From contig JANQJB010000164.1 in the NCBI GenBank assembly GCA_028281865.1, forward strand, positions 1 through 41,935: 41,935 bases of DNA, in the 5' to 3' direction. A model generated the notes under the pieces. That model was not told the DNA's origin. It worked only from the letters and a program-made list of their open reading frames with translations, and did no database searches. The position numbers and the translations under genes are program-made. This document shows positions 8,314 to 19,527 of the stretch, piece by piece. Position 1 is the first letter of the stretch. Each line of letters starts with the position of its first letter. This stretch comes from Marinagarivorans sp. (GTDB lineage Bacteria > Pseudomonadota > Gammaproteobacteria > Pseudomonadales > Cellvibrionaceae).

Positions 8314-9996
8314 TTGTCGCTGAATGTTTGGGAACAGTGTAGTTCTCTATTGCAGGATGAACTTCCTGCACAACAGTTTAATACTTGGATTCGGCCTTTG
8401 AGAGTTGAGTCTGAAGAGACAAATGTTGTGCGTTTATTGGCACCTAATCGATTTGTGTTGGATTGGGTGAACGATAAATTTATGACGCGTATTAATGAGA
8501 TTGTTTCGCAAATTTCGACTGAGTACCGACCCGTAGTCGAGATTCAAGTAGCACAACGTCAAACAGCCGTTTTTCGCCGCTCTGTTAATAGTCAAGCACT
8601 CGAAACATTTCATGCGCCGGATCTAAATGGTCAGAAACATACTCACGCGCCGCTGAACGGTTTCTCAAACAAAGACTCGAACAAAAACGGCCAAACTACG
8701 GCAAGTACCTATACTGAAGTACCTAATTACGATAATGCTTCTTATTCTCAAAATCATGCGGTCAACAATAATCTCGAATCTTTAAGGAAAGGCAGCCAAA
8801 GTCCTTCTTCTTCTTATCTTCACAATGAGATAGAAACAGATAACATCAGCGAGATTAGCAATCGCATTGATAAAAACGAGGCGATAATGCTTAGTGGATT
8901 GGATACGGAACAGCCCAATTCGAAGCGCCCTAACGAGCGTATTACTAGCCACGATATTGAAGGTGGTCTTCAACACCGCAGCAACTTAAATTCACAATTT
9001 ACTTTTGAAACGTTTGTTGAAGGTAAGTCGAATCAACTTGGTCTCGCTGCCGCTACGCAGGTGGCTGAAAATCCTGGCGGCGCCTATAACCCACTCTTTA
9101 TCTACGGTGGTGTTGGATTAGGAAAAACCCATTTAATGCATGCTGTTGGTAATGCACTGATAGCACGCAAACCCAATGTCAAAATTGTGTATTTACACTC
9201 TGAGCGTTTTGTCGCAGATATGGTAAAAGCTTTACAATTAAACGCTATTAATGATTTTAAACGTTATTACCGTTCTGTTGATGCCTTGTTGATTGATGAT
9301 ATTCAGTTTTTTGCTGGGAAAGAGCGATCTCAGGAGGAATTTTTTCATACATTTAATGCATTGTTGGAAGGTGGGCAGCAAATCATACTCACGTGTGATC
9401 GCTATCCGAAAGAAATAAATGGGTTGGAAGAACGTTTAAAATCTCGTTTTGGGTGGGGCTTAACCGTTGCGATAGAGCCGCCTGAGTTGGAAACACGCGT
9501 GGCGATTTTAAAGAAGAAAGCCGAGCAATCAAATATGGAGCTCCCCAATGATGCTGCTTTTTTTATAGCGCAACGTATCCGTTCGAATGTGCGTGAAATT
9601 GAAGGGGCCTTAAAACGAGTAATTGCCAATGCTCATTTTACTGGTCGTGAAATATCGGTTGACCTTGTGCGGGAGGCGTTAAAGGATTTATTAGCACTGC
9701 AAGATCGCTTAGTTAGTATTGAAAATATTCAGCGTGTTGTTGCCGAATATTACAAAATAAAAGTGTCCGATTTACATTCGAAAAGACGCAGTCGTTCTGT
9801 AGCGCGTCCTCGACAGGTCGCAATGTATTTAGCCAAAGATCTTACCAACCATAGTTTGCCTGAAATTGGTGAGTCTTTTGGTGGTCGTGACCATACCACT
9901 GTGCTGCATGCCTGTCGTAAAATTAAAGACCTTATTGAATCGAGCGCTGATATTCGTGAAGATGTGAAAAATCTTTTACGAACTTTATCAACCTAG
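8314..9996 (+). CDS. dnaA: Chromosomal replication initiator protein DnaA
   Basis: DnaA binds DnaA boxes, opens oriC and loads DnaB helicase. Domain I occupies about residues 1-85 ([20 protein letters not shown]). A long Asn/Ser/His-rich domain II follows to about 225 and accounts for the unusual length of 560 residues (467 in E. coli). Domain III starts at [13 protein letters not shown], with Walker [10 protein letters not shown] (Lys271) and Walker [10 protein letters not shown]. Domain IV carries the box-binding signature [15 protein letters not shown]. The start is TTG at 8314 behind a GGAG; no in-frame ATG fits domain I. Confidence 0.98.
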   Translation: MSLNVWEQCSSLLQDELPAQQFNTWIRPLRVESEETNVVRLLAPNRFVLDWVNDKFMTRINEIVSQISTEYRPVVEIQVAQRQTAVFRRSVNSQALETFHAPDLNGQKHTHAPLNGFSNKDSNKNGQTTASTYTEVPNYDNASYSQNHAVNNNLESLRKGSQSPSSSYLHNEIETDNISEISNRIDKNEAIMLSGLDTEQPNSKRPNERITSHDIEGGLQHRSNLNSQFTFETFVEGKSNQLGLAAATQVAENPGGAYNPLFIYGGVGLGKTHLMHAVGNALIARKPNVKIVYLHSERFVADMVKALQLNAINDFKRYYRSVDALLIDDIQFFAGKERSQEEFFHTFNALLEGGQQIILTCDRYPKEINGLEERLKSRFGWGLTVAIEPPELETRVAILKKKAEQSNMELPNDAAFFIAQRIRSNVREIEGALKRVIANAHFTGREISVDLVREALKDLLALQDRLVSIENIQRVVAEYYKIKVSDLHSKRRSRSVARPRQVAMYLAKDLTNHSLPEIGESFGGRDHTTVLHACRKIKDLIESSADIREDVKNLLRTLST

Positions 9997-10000
9997 CATA

Positions 10001-10021
10001 ATAGGCTTTTAAAAAGCCTAT
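10001..10021. terminator. Hairpin between dnaA and dnaN
   Basis: Ten-base arms ATAGGCTTTT (10001-10010) and AAAAGCCTAT (10012-10021) are perfectly complementary around one base, starting 5 nt after the dnaA stop. This may be an attenuating or bidirectional terminator or an RNA-processing hairpin. No long U-tract follows, so full termination is not assured. Confidence 0.45.
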
Positions 10022-10062
10022 AACCCCAATTCAACTTTAGACAGAACCAAAGAGAAATTAGC

Positions 10063-11166
10063 ATGAAATTTTCTGTATCGCGCGATGCGCTCCTCAAACC
10101 GTTACAACTCGTTAGTGGGGTGGTTGAACGACGTCAAACGATGCCAGCTTTGGCGAACGTCTTGTTGGAACTGAACGGGAGCGAACTATCCATTACCGGT
10201 ACCGATCTGGAGGTTGAAATAGTCGGCAAAGTCGATGTTGATGGTGTTGGACAGGGTGGCGAGGTTACCGTACCAGCGAAGAAATTTTTTGATATATGCA
10301 AGAACCTGCCTGACGGTTCCAACATAAATTTTGAAACGGAGGAACAAAAGGCGGTTGTTAAAAGCGGGCGTAGCCGCTTTATGCTTGCGACCTTACCCGC
10401 TGATGATTTTCCTTCAGTAGAACCGGGCGAAAACGAATTAAATTTTGAGTGTGAGCAGAAAGAAATTCGTCGCCTGATTGATCAAACAAGTTTTGCGATG
10501 GCTCAGCAGGATGTTCGTTATTATTTAAATGGTATGTTATGGGAGGTACGCCCGCAGGCGTTGCGTGTAGTATCGACCGATGGTCATCGACTTGCTATGT
10601 GCACGCGGCCGGTTAATGTCGAGATCGAAGAGGTCAAGCAAGCGATATTACCGCGTAAAGCAGTAATCGAAATGTCGCGTTTGCTGACAGATCCAGAGGA
10701 GCAAGTTCAGATTGTTCTGGGAGCAACGCATTTACGCGCGGTTACTCCTGAATTTACCTTCACTACCAAACTTGTTGATGGAAAATTTCCTGATTACGAT
10801 CGCGTGTTGCCCAAAGGAGGAGACAAGGTAATTACCGGCGATCGTAACGAATTAAAACATGCCTTTGCGCGCACGGCGATTCTTTCTAATGAAAAGTACC
10901 GTGGTATCCGCTTTGTACTGGAGGAAGGCCAACTTACGATTACGGCAAATAACCCCGAACAGGAAGAGGCAGAAGAGCAGATTGCTGTGGAATACACAGG
11001 TGACACTATAGAAGTAGGCTTTAATGTGAATTATTTACAGGATGTTGCTGGCGTAATTGAATCAGCAAGCGTAAAGATTACCTTGGCGGATACTAACAGT
11101 AGTGCTTTGATTGAGGACCCGGAAAACGCAGACTCTATCTATGTTGTGATGCCAATGAGACTTTAA
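10063..11166 (+). CDS. dnaN: DNA polymerase III beta subunit (sliding clamp)
   Basis: The beta clamp is a ring-shaped dimer that tethers DNA polymerase III and other proteins to DNA. The length of 367 residues matches the family exactly. The beginning MKFSVSRDALLKPLQLVSGV and the end YVVMPMRL are both diagnostic. Three tandem clamp domains of about 120 residues are evident from the repeated pattern. The ATG at 10063 follows an AGAGA ribosome site. It lies 66 bp after dnaA and 65 bp before recF, in the standard order. Confidence 0.98.
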   Translation: MKFSVSRDALLKPLQLVSGVVERRQTMPALANVLLELNGSELSITGTDLEVEIVGKVDVDGVGQGGEVTVPAKKFFDICKNLPDGSNINFETEEQKAVVKSGRSRFMLATLPADDFPSVEPGENELNFECEQKEIRRLIDQTSFAMAQQDVRYYLNGMLWEVRPQALRVVSTDGHRLAMCTRPVNVEIEEVKQAILPRKAVIEMSRLLTDPEEQVQIVLGATHLRAVTPEFTFTTKLVDGKFPDYDRVLPKGGDKVITGDRNELKHAFARTAILSNEKYRGIRFVLEEGQLTITANNPEQEEAEEQIAVEYTGDTIEVGFNVNYLQDVAGVIESASVKITLADTNSSALIEDPENADSIYVVMPMRL

Positions 11167-11231
11167 TTTCTTTTATAATTAGTCACTTAACCCGTTCGCC
11201 AATTACTTACTAACCCAATCCAGACAGATCT

Positions 11232-12356
11232 ATGCCGTTGCAGCGGCTCATTATTCAAAATGTGCGTAATATCGCCAATATCGATATTACGCCCAGTTCC
11301 GAATTCAATATTATTGCCGGTGAAAATGGGGCTGGAAAAACCTCATTGCTAGAGGCAATAAGCTTACTTATTCATAGCCGCTCATTTCGAACAAAAAATT
11401 TCAGACGTGTTATCAGCGATGGTAGCGAAAATGCTGTTGTTTTTGGAAAACTAACCGGCCGCCACACGAATATGGATATAGGTATAGATCGAGGTAGGGA
11501 CGGCCTGGTTCGTCTTAAGGTTAACGGTGAGGTTCAGAATTCTTCGGCCCGTGTTGCGAGTGAATTTCCGCTACAGGTGATAAATTCAGAGTCTTTTAAA
11601 GTTCTGGAGGGGCAATCGAAAGTTAGGAGAAAGCTCTTTGATTGGTTAGTGTTTCACGTGAAACATGAATTCCGAAATATATGGCTCGATTATTGTTCGG
11701 CGCTAAAAAATCGTAACGCTTTACTCAAGCAAGAAGAGCTTAATTTAAGTCTTTTAGAGCCTTGGGATAGACAGATTAATAGTTCTGCCGAGTTGATTCG
11801 CCAATTTCGTAACGAGTGTTTTCTTGAACTGCAGCGGGAATTTGAACATCTACTGAGCGAGCAGACAGAGCTGTCGGGCGATTTCTCAGCCGTAAAGCTC
11901 ACTTACCGTCATGGTTGGGACTTAGATAAAGGTATTTTATCAGAGCAGTTAGTCGAAAATTATCATCGGGATCGCTCGCTGGGATACACAAGTATCGGCC
12001 CTCATCGCAGTGAATTTAAGATAACAGTTGATAAGAAAGGCCCAGCCCAAGATGTGCTTTCGCGTGGCCAGCAAAAAACTTTAATAACTGCCTTTTACAT
12101 CGCTCAGTTAAAGGCGCTTAAATCTATGATATCTATCGACGATATAGCATTACTAATAGATGACTTACCGGCAGAATTGGACGAAAAAAACCTAAAGAAA
12201 TTATGCACTTGGCTGCAAGAAATTAACTGCCAAAGCTTTATAAGTTGTATACTACCGGGTCCTGTCGAAACGTCGATTCGCGAGAGCTGTGATTCCGATA
12301 ATTGTGAGATCAAAGTGTTTCACGTGAAACATGGGAAATTGAACGTGGAGCAATAG
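11232..12356 (+). CDS. recF: DNA replication and repair protein RecF
   Basis: RecF is an SMC-like ATPase that helps load RecA at single-strand gaps with RecO and RecR. The 374 residues are typical. Walker A is GENGAGKTSLLEAI (about residues 30-43), the ABC signature is LSRGQQKTLITAFYIAQL, and the Walker B region is ALLIDDLPAELD. Oddly, the coding sequence contains two perfect parS sites, each read in the same frame as VFHVKH. The second lies almost at the C-terminus, so the tail has evidently been shaped to accommodate it. Confidence 0.97.
   Translation: MPLQRLIIQNVRNIANIDITPSSEFNIIAGENGAGKTSLLEAISLLIHSRSFRTKNFRRVISDGSENAVVFGKLTGRHTNMDIGIDRGRDGLVRLKVNGEVQNSSARVASEFPLQVINSESFKVLEGQSKVRRKLFDWLVFHVKHEFRNIWLDYCSALKNRNALLKQEELNLSLLEPWDRQINSSAELIRQFRNECFLELQREFEHLLSEQTELSGDFSAVKLTYRHGWDLDKGILSEQLVENYHRDRSLGYTSIGPHRSEFKITVDKKGPAQDVLSRGQQKTLITAFYIAQLKALKSMISIDDIALLIDDLPAELDEKNLKKLCTWLQEINCQSFISCILPGPVETSIRESCDSDNCEIKVFHVKHGKLNVEQ
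11650..11665. promoter_or_regulatory. parS: parS site 1 (ParB binding) inside recF
   Basis: TGTTTCACGTGAAACA is a perfect 16-bp palindrome matching the ParB/Spo0J binding consensus. Such sites cluster near oriC in most bacteria and nucleate the ParB partition complex. The parA and parB genes are not in the window. Confidence 0.92.
12316..12331. promoter_or_regulatory. parS: parS site 2 (ParB binding) at the end of recF
   Basis: Second perfect TGTTTCACGTGAAACA, 666 bp from the first, in the last 45 bp of recF and in the same codon register. Confidence 0.92.
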
Positions 12357-12396
12357 AAAAGTTTTTGACTACACGAAATAGGCAAGTATTTTTTGA

Positions 12397-14853
<2,457 letters not shown>

Positions 14854-14965
14854 AAATCCGATAATTTTGAACCAACCACACTAGTGTTTGAGCCAGGGAT
14901 GGTAAAGCACGGATATTAAATTCTTGTTAGCATGAAATACGCTAAGAAGGTTTTTCCCATCTCCC

Positions 14966-17900
14966 ATGTGTTATCAGTTAAGTTCACTCTCTCCTCTCAT
15001 ACTATTTATTGTATTCGTAATAAATATAAGTTTCCCGAGCTTATTAATAAAGGCTTTTGCGAATGACTCGAATATCCAACTAAATTCAAAATGGGAACTG
15101 ACTCTCGACTTACCATTCCACCACTACAAGAAACCCGCAACTGTATCGGGAAGAGTCAAAAATCTGCTTTTTTCTGCAGGTGTTGATAAAAGAATTAAAA
15201 TTCGAGATATAGAGTCAGAAGAGATAATTAAAACACTGTTCGTTCCAAGTATGGGGGCGCATGATGGTTTGTTGCATAGCATTGCGCTCGATGAAAGCGA
15301 AGAAATTGTTGTAGTGGGTGGAGATACTAAAAAAGGAGGAAGGGGTCTAAACCAGTTGTATTTTATTAATTGGATTGAAGAAAAATTAATTCATTCGATT
15401 CCCGTTAGTCGTGAGCCAATAGTAGATGTTTCGTTGTCTTCTAACGGAAAATTCGCTGTTACAGTTTCTCGCGAAAAGCTTCAATATGGAGCTTCGTATA
15501 TTCGTATTATACGGCTTCCTTCCGGAGAAAAAATTTTTGAAAAAAAACTTGATACAGTTAGTTATGTTAACTTTATCGACAAAAATTATTTTCTTACGAC
15601 ATCTTTTCGTATACCAAACAACAACCCAGCGACATGCTTTGAGTTATATTCAATATCCGGGAAAGTGATATCCGAGCACTGTACCAACGAATTTATTTAC
15701 TTTAATAGTAAACCAGTTATTCGAACCGATTTAAGAAAAAAAGAATTGCAGTTGTTTTTGAATCCCTTAGGGGTGGACCGAAAAAGCTATAAATTTAAAT
15801 ATCCTAATTTCGGTGAAGTATCAAAAACGGCTATAACAAAAATACCGAGAAATATTTTGGCGAAATTTAATTTCGATGTGGATGGTAATTCGGCTAAAAG
15901 ATGGCCTTTTGCCGGCGCACCGAGTACGCTGAAAGCTCATAAAAATGGCACTGTGATCGATTTAATTCGTTTTGATAATTTAAAGCCAAATCAAAATGAG
16001 GCCTATAAATTTGACGAAATGCCAATTTTGGATGTCCTACGCTTTGATTTAAATAAGCGGGCTTTAGCACGTTTGCATGCAAATGATTTGAACTACAAGC
16101 CAAGCCGTCCCTCCTCGCCTATACCAAATGAGTGCGAGGTAACAAAAATGGAGAACTCGCCGCTTGATAATACTCGCTTGCTTTCCAATAATTATTGTTT
16201 TTCTTATGAGTCTAAACATGATCTAGGCACCACTGAAACTGTTTTAGCAGACGAACAAGGCCAGTTAGTCTGGGATAAGAATATCGACAAAATACTATTA
16301 AGTGTCAGCCTATCGAACAATAAAAACATGCTTATTATGTTTTTTAATAGTGGCATTGTTGAATGGCGGAGCGTTAAAACTGGCGATATTATTTTATCCG
16401 CTTATTTCGCTGAAGATGGTTCAAATTGGGTTGTATGGGATAGCAAAGGTAATTTCGATGCAACTCTGGGTTTTGAGCGGGCTATTGGGTGGTTAGAGAA
16501 GGAGACCTCAGGCTTACCGCGTTTTTATTCGGCATATCAGTTTGAACGCTTTGGCTATTCGCCTGACAAAATCGATTTAGCCTTAAAAAGGATGCAAGAA
16601 AAGGCGGCTTCTTATTTACAACCTTCACTGTCTTCGCTAGGCCCTATGCAAGAGCCAAATTTGCCATTGGTAAATATAGATCATGCAAAAACAAAAGTGA
16701 TCTCCGCTGGCAGTGAATTGCTCCTAAAATTCGCTGTGAACCCTATTGGAACGACAAATAAAAATATTTCAGTATTTGTAAATGATATACCTGTTTTTTC
16801 CAGTCAAAAAAATTTTAAAAAAAGGAAATATTTCTCCACGTCTATACCCTTAGGTTTTGGCAAAAATGTAATACATATTGAAAGCCTAAATGATCAGGGC
16901 ATGGGATATGAAAAAACAATTATTTATAATAAAAACGAGAATAAGAAAAAAACCAAAGGAAAACTGAGAGTTATTGCTATAGGCATCAATAAGTACAATA
17001 AACTCTCCGATCCAAGCTTTACGCTAAATTATGCTATAAATGACGCTAAGGCGATTGCCTCTCATTTTAAAGGTTTAACGGATTCCTACGATTCGGTTGA
17101 GGTAGTTGAATTAAACGACAACGCTAAACTCAAACCGACTAAAAATAATATTCTCAAAACCCTTAAATTATTAGAAAAATCGAATTATAACGATACCAAT
17201 ATTGTGTTCATAGCGGCACACGGTACCAATGATAATGTTGGAAATTATTATGTGTTGCCAAGTGATGTCACGGATATTGATCTAAACGCCTTCAACACCG
17301 GCTCCAAATCCAATACAGAAAAAACATCGAATAGAAATAAAAGTGCTGTGCTAAGTTGGCAGGAATTGCATGCCGTGCTTTCTAGAATTTTGGGTAAGCG
17401 TATACTCATTCTTGATACCTGCCACGCCGCCGGGGCTAGAGGTATTTTTTCGCCCCGCTCGCTCTCCTACAAATCGGCATCGAGTTCTTATGCTATTTTA
17501 GCGGCGTCTGGCCCTGGGGAATATAGTCAAGAGCTTGATGAGAAAAAACAAGGTTTATTTACTTACGCATTGCTACAGAGTTTTTCTGCCGGTTCAGATA
17601 TTAATAACGACGAAACCGTCGATTTAGAAGAAGTGTTTCTTAACGCCAAAAAATACACTGCCAAAATTACTGAAGATTTACCGACTAGTCAAACGCCTTT
17701 GCTTATCGCAAATAACACAATACGAAAAACCCCGATATTCAAGGGAAAGGAACAGACTCAAGATCGTATTGCGCAACTAAATACGATATTAAAAAATGCT
17801 AAACCCTTTGATATCACAATGCGCTACCAGAATGGTATTGAGCACACCACTACCATCAGAGAATTACCTGAAAAATTTAAATGGGGAGTCAATCTATGTG

Positions 17901-18355
17901 ATCTAGATTATTTGAACGAATTTAATACCTCTGATCGTTATTCTGGGGATCGTTATTTTATGGGCCGCTACCGAATAAGGCTGAAAGACTTAAAACGACC
18001 GGTTGCAATGTTAGATTCTGAAGCCTATAAAAAAATAGCGCTCAATGCCTTGGTAGTGGAAAGCTTGGCAATGAAAGAGAGATACCAATTGGCGATAGAA
18101 GCTTTGCATTATGATTATGTTGGCCCGACTTTTTGGTCGGTGGTTTTTCGTTATCGTGATCCAAATGGTTATTTTCCAGTGAGTACTTGGGAATTGACAC
18201 CTGAGGAAATGGAAACAAGTGACCGGACGAAATTACTATCGACAAAAGCGCTTATTCAAAAATTGCACTTTATGACAATCGTCTTCAAACATAAAAAAGA
18301 AGCGGAGATTTTTTTGGATAGCATGAATAAATTGATCGATCGCTGTCAATTATAA
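14966..18355 (+). CDS. Exported beta-propeller protein with C14 caspase-like protease domain
   Basis: This 1129-residue protein has an N-terminal hydrophobic signal, probably cleaved after A-F-A near residue 31. Residues 45-520 contain WD40-like repeats (for example LLFSAGVDKRIKIRDIESEE), suggesting a beta-propeller for protein contacts. From about residue 666 a caspase fold of clan CD begins (LRVIAIGINKYNKL). The catalytic His752 lies in AAHG and Cys819 in ILDTCHAAGA, so the dyad looks intact. Residues 878-889 (DINNDETVDLEE) fit an EF-hand loop, which may indicate calcium dependence. About 230 residues without recognised domain follow. The substrate is unknown. It begins 112 bp after gyrB and is probably a separate unit. 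Confidence 0.85.
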   Translation: MCYQLSSLSPLILFIVFVINISFPSLLIKAFANDSNIQLNSKWELTLDLPFHHYKKPATVSGRVKNLLFSAGVDKRIKIRDIESEEIIKTLFVPSMGAHDGLLHSIALDESEEIVVVGGDTKKGGRGLNQLYFINWIEEKLIHSIPVSREPIVDVSLSSNGKFAVTVSREKLQYGASYIRIIRLPSGEKIFEKKLDTVSYVNFIDKNYFLTTSFRIPNNNPATCFELYSISGKVISEHCTNEFIYFNSKPVIRTDLRKKELQLFLNPLGVDRKSYKFKYPNFGEVSKTAITKIPRNILAKFNFDVDGNSAKRWPFAGAPSTLKAHKNGTVIDLIRFDNLKPNQNEAYKFDEMPILDVLRFDLNKRALARLHANDLNYKPSRPSSPIPNECEVTKMENSPLDNTRLLSNNYCFSYESKHDLGTTETVLADEQGQLVWDKNIDKILLSVSLSNNKNMLIMFFNSGIVEWRSVKTGDIILSAYFAEDGSNWVVWDSKGNFDATLGFERAIGWLEKETSGLPRFYSAYQFERFGYSPDKIDLALKRMQEKAASYLQPSLSSLGPMQEPNLPLVNIDHAKTKVISAGSELLLKFAVNPIGTTNKNISVFVNDIPVFSSQKNFKKRKYFSTSIPLGFGKNVIHIESLNDQGMGYEKTIIYNKNENKKKTKGKLRVIAIGINKYNKLSDPSFTLNYAINDAKAIASHFKGLTDSYDSVEVVELNDNAKLKPTKNNILKTLKLLEKSNYNDTNIVFIAAHGTNDNVGNYYVLPSDVTDIDLNAFNTGSKSNTEKTSNRNKSAVLSWQELHAVLSRILGKRILILDTCHAAGARGIFSPRSLSYKSASSSYAILAASGPGEYSQELDEKKQGLFTYALLQSFSAGSDINNDETVDLEEVFLNAKKYTAKITEDLPTSQTPLLIANNTIRKTPIFKGKEQTQDRIAQLNTILKNAKPFDITMRYQNGIEHTTTIRELPEKFKWGVNLCDLDYLNEFNTSDRYSGDRYFMGRYRIRLKDLKRPVAMLDSEAYKKIALNALVVESLAMKERYQLAIEALHYDYVGPTFWSVVFRYRDPNGYFPVSTWELTPEEMETSDRTKLLSTKALIQKLHFMTIVFKHKKEAEIFLDSMNKLIDRCQL

Positions 18356-18396
18356 TAGCTCATCTTACGTAATCTGCAGTCAAATACTCGTACAGT

Positions 18397-18560
18397 GTCA
18401 TCTCGTGCCTAACACGGGCTCTAGTGCGCTACGTACGATCCACAAATCCGAAAGGACTTCGGCATACAAGGTATCATTCCGTTTTTTGGCGAATGTATAA
18501 ATATAAAAGTCCTCTATCATTCTTTTTTTCTGGATCCCGTGTCAAGCACGGGATGACGGA
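18397..18560. repeat. Palindromic dispersed element, copy 1 (inverted arm pair)
   Basis: The right arm at 18531-18559 contains the hairpin CCCGTGTCAAGCACGGG (18536-18552) within a TGGATCCC...GGATGACGG context. The left arm at 18397-18422 is a degenerate inverted copy (GTCATCTCGTGCCTAACACG). The pair encloses about 110 bp. The same arms in the same inverted arrangement recur at 27174-27320. It looks like a non-autonomous MITE/REP-type element; no transposase is present. Confidence 0.7.
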
Positions 18561-18739
18561 AGGGTGGCGGGATGATGGAATATTGGCGGGATGACGGAAG
18601 AGTGGTGGGATGACGGAAGAGTGGTGGGATGACCGAAGGGTGGCGGGATGACGGAGGAGTGGTGGGATGACGGAAGCGTGATGGGATGATGGAAGAGTGA
18701 AGGGATTACGAATGAGGATAGTGAGATGACGGACAGGCA
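18550..18739. repeat. 19-bp tandem repeat array, about ten units
   Basis: Nine contiguous 19-bp units run from 18550 to 18720 with consensus GGGATGACGGAAGAGTGGT, plus a diverged tenth to about 18739. Units three and four are identical, and later units become progressively less regular. The first 11 bases of the unit are the outer end of the palindromic element's right arm, so the array appears to have arisen by amplification of that arm. Confidence 0.92.
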
Positions 18740-18759
18740 AACAGTATCGTAGCTCAACT

Positions 18760-18779
18760 AACCTAGGATTTCCTAGGTT
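18760..18779. repeat. 20-nt inverted repeat
   Basis: Nine-base arms AACCTAGGA and TCCTAGGTT are separated by two T bases. It could be a transcription-stop hairpin downstream of the repeat array or a small binding site. No U-tract follows. Confidence 0.5.
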
Positions 18780-18896
18780 GCTCCTTACAGCTCACGTCTC
18801 ATAATTATTTTGCCAAAAACAATCAACGAAACAAAAATAGGTTTGAAGTACCTTCGTTGCCTTTTTTAAATATAAATAAGTTTAAAGTAGATACAG

Positions 18897-19379
18897 ATGA
18901 AAAATAGGCTGTCTATTCTAGTGATTTTACTCGTGAGTCAATTTTACTTGGTTCTGGATTCCTATGCAGAGCCTGCTTCGCTAGACCAACGAATAAGTTT
19001 ACTGGAAAAAAATTATGATAAATTCCATCGTTGGGGAGGGCCTTTCTTGATCGACGCGCACCGATCAAATGAAGGTGTTATTGAAATGCTCGGTTCGCCC
19101 GGCAATCTTGCAACCATTGTTTTCAAAGGCTGCGATAAGGCAGTCAAGATTCGCGATAGTAGCCCGATATCAGCACTAATAACCGCGAGTGGAAAATCGG
19201 TCACCGTTAAAAATACTTTATCGAAGGATCACAAAGAAGAGGTAATAGGTACTTTAGTGATTACGACAGCGCAAAGCCTAACGCATGAAATTGTTTTTGT
19301 GTTTCCCGGGAAAGCAGTAAAAGAAAAATCGGCTGACCTTAAAACAGTCATTGATTACCAGGGCCAATGTAAACAATGA
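18897..19379 (+). CDS. Secreted protein of unknown function
   Basis: The 160-residue product has a clear Sec signal peptide, with a hydrophobic core at about residues 6-20 and probable cleavage after S-Y-A near residue 24. A short helical stretch (LDQRISLLEKNYDKF) follows, then a beta-rich body. Two cysteines, in FKGCDKA and the C-terminal GQCKQ, could form a disulfide. I do not recognise the family. The gene stands alone between the repeat region and the convergent AraC-type gene, with no sign of an operon. A periplasmic or secreted location is the only inference supported. Confidence 0.75.
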   Translation: MKNRLSILVILLVSQFYLVLDSYAEPASLDQRISLLEKNYDKFHRWGGPFLIDAHRSNEGVIEMLGSPGNLATIVFKGCDKAVKIRDSSPISALITASGKSVTVKNTLSKDHKEEVIGTLVITTAQSLTHEIVFVFPGKAVKEKSADLKTVIDYQGQCKQ

Positions 19380-19476
19380 AAGGATTATTGAAACTACTCG
19401 TTAGTCGTAAATAAAATTAAGGCGTTATTGTGCTGAATAAGTTTGAAACTCTTTGTGTAAAAATCGATAAAATATA

Positions 19477-19497
19477 GCCTAACTTTTATGTTTAGGC
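19477..19497. terminator. Possible terminator between convergent genes
   Basis: Arms GCCTAA (19477-19482) and TTAGGC (19492-19497) enclose a 9-nt loop, between the 3' ends of the secreted-protein gene and the leftward AraC-type gene. The stem is short and U-tracts are weak. Confidence 0.35.
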
Positions 19498-19527
19498 AGG
19501 GAGAAACATAAAATGTTGTTTTGTATC

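Larger units (their letters stand above)
18356..18896. other. Repeat-filled spacer
   Basis: There is no gene here. It contains a palindromic element with inverted arms (18397-18560), a 19-bp tandem array growing out of its right arm, and a 20-nt inverted repeat (18760-18779). The remaining 18780-18896 is AT-rich and must hold the promoter of the next small gene. Minus-strand frames through the array are repetitive peptide artefacts. Confidence 0.8.

Noticed and set aside
18550-18739. CRISPR-like regular repeats
   Set aside because: The 19-bp units are contiguous with no unique spacers, and no cas genes are present; this is a simple tandem array.
18474-18757. Minus-strand frames encoding repetitive HHSSVIPP-type peptides
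   Set aside because: They are read-through of the tandem array in other frames and have no ribosome site or recognisable fold.
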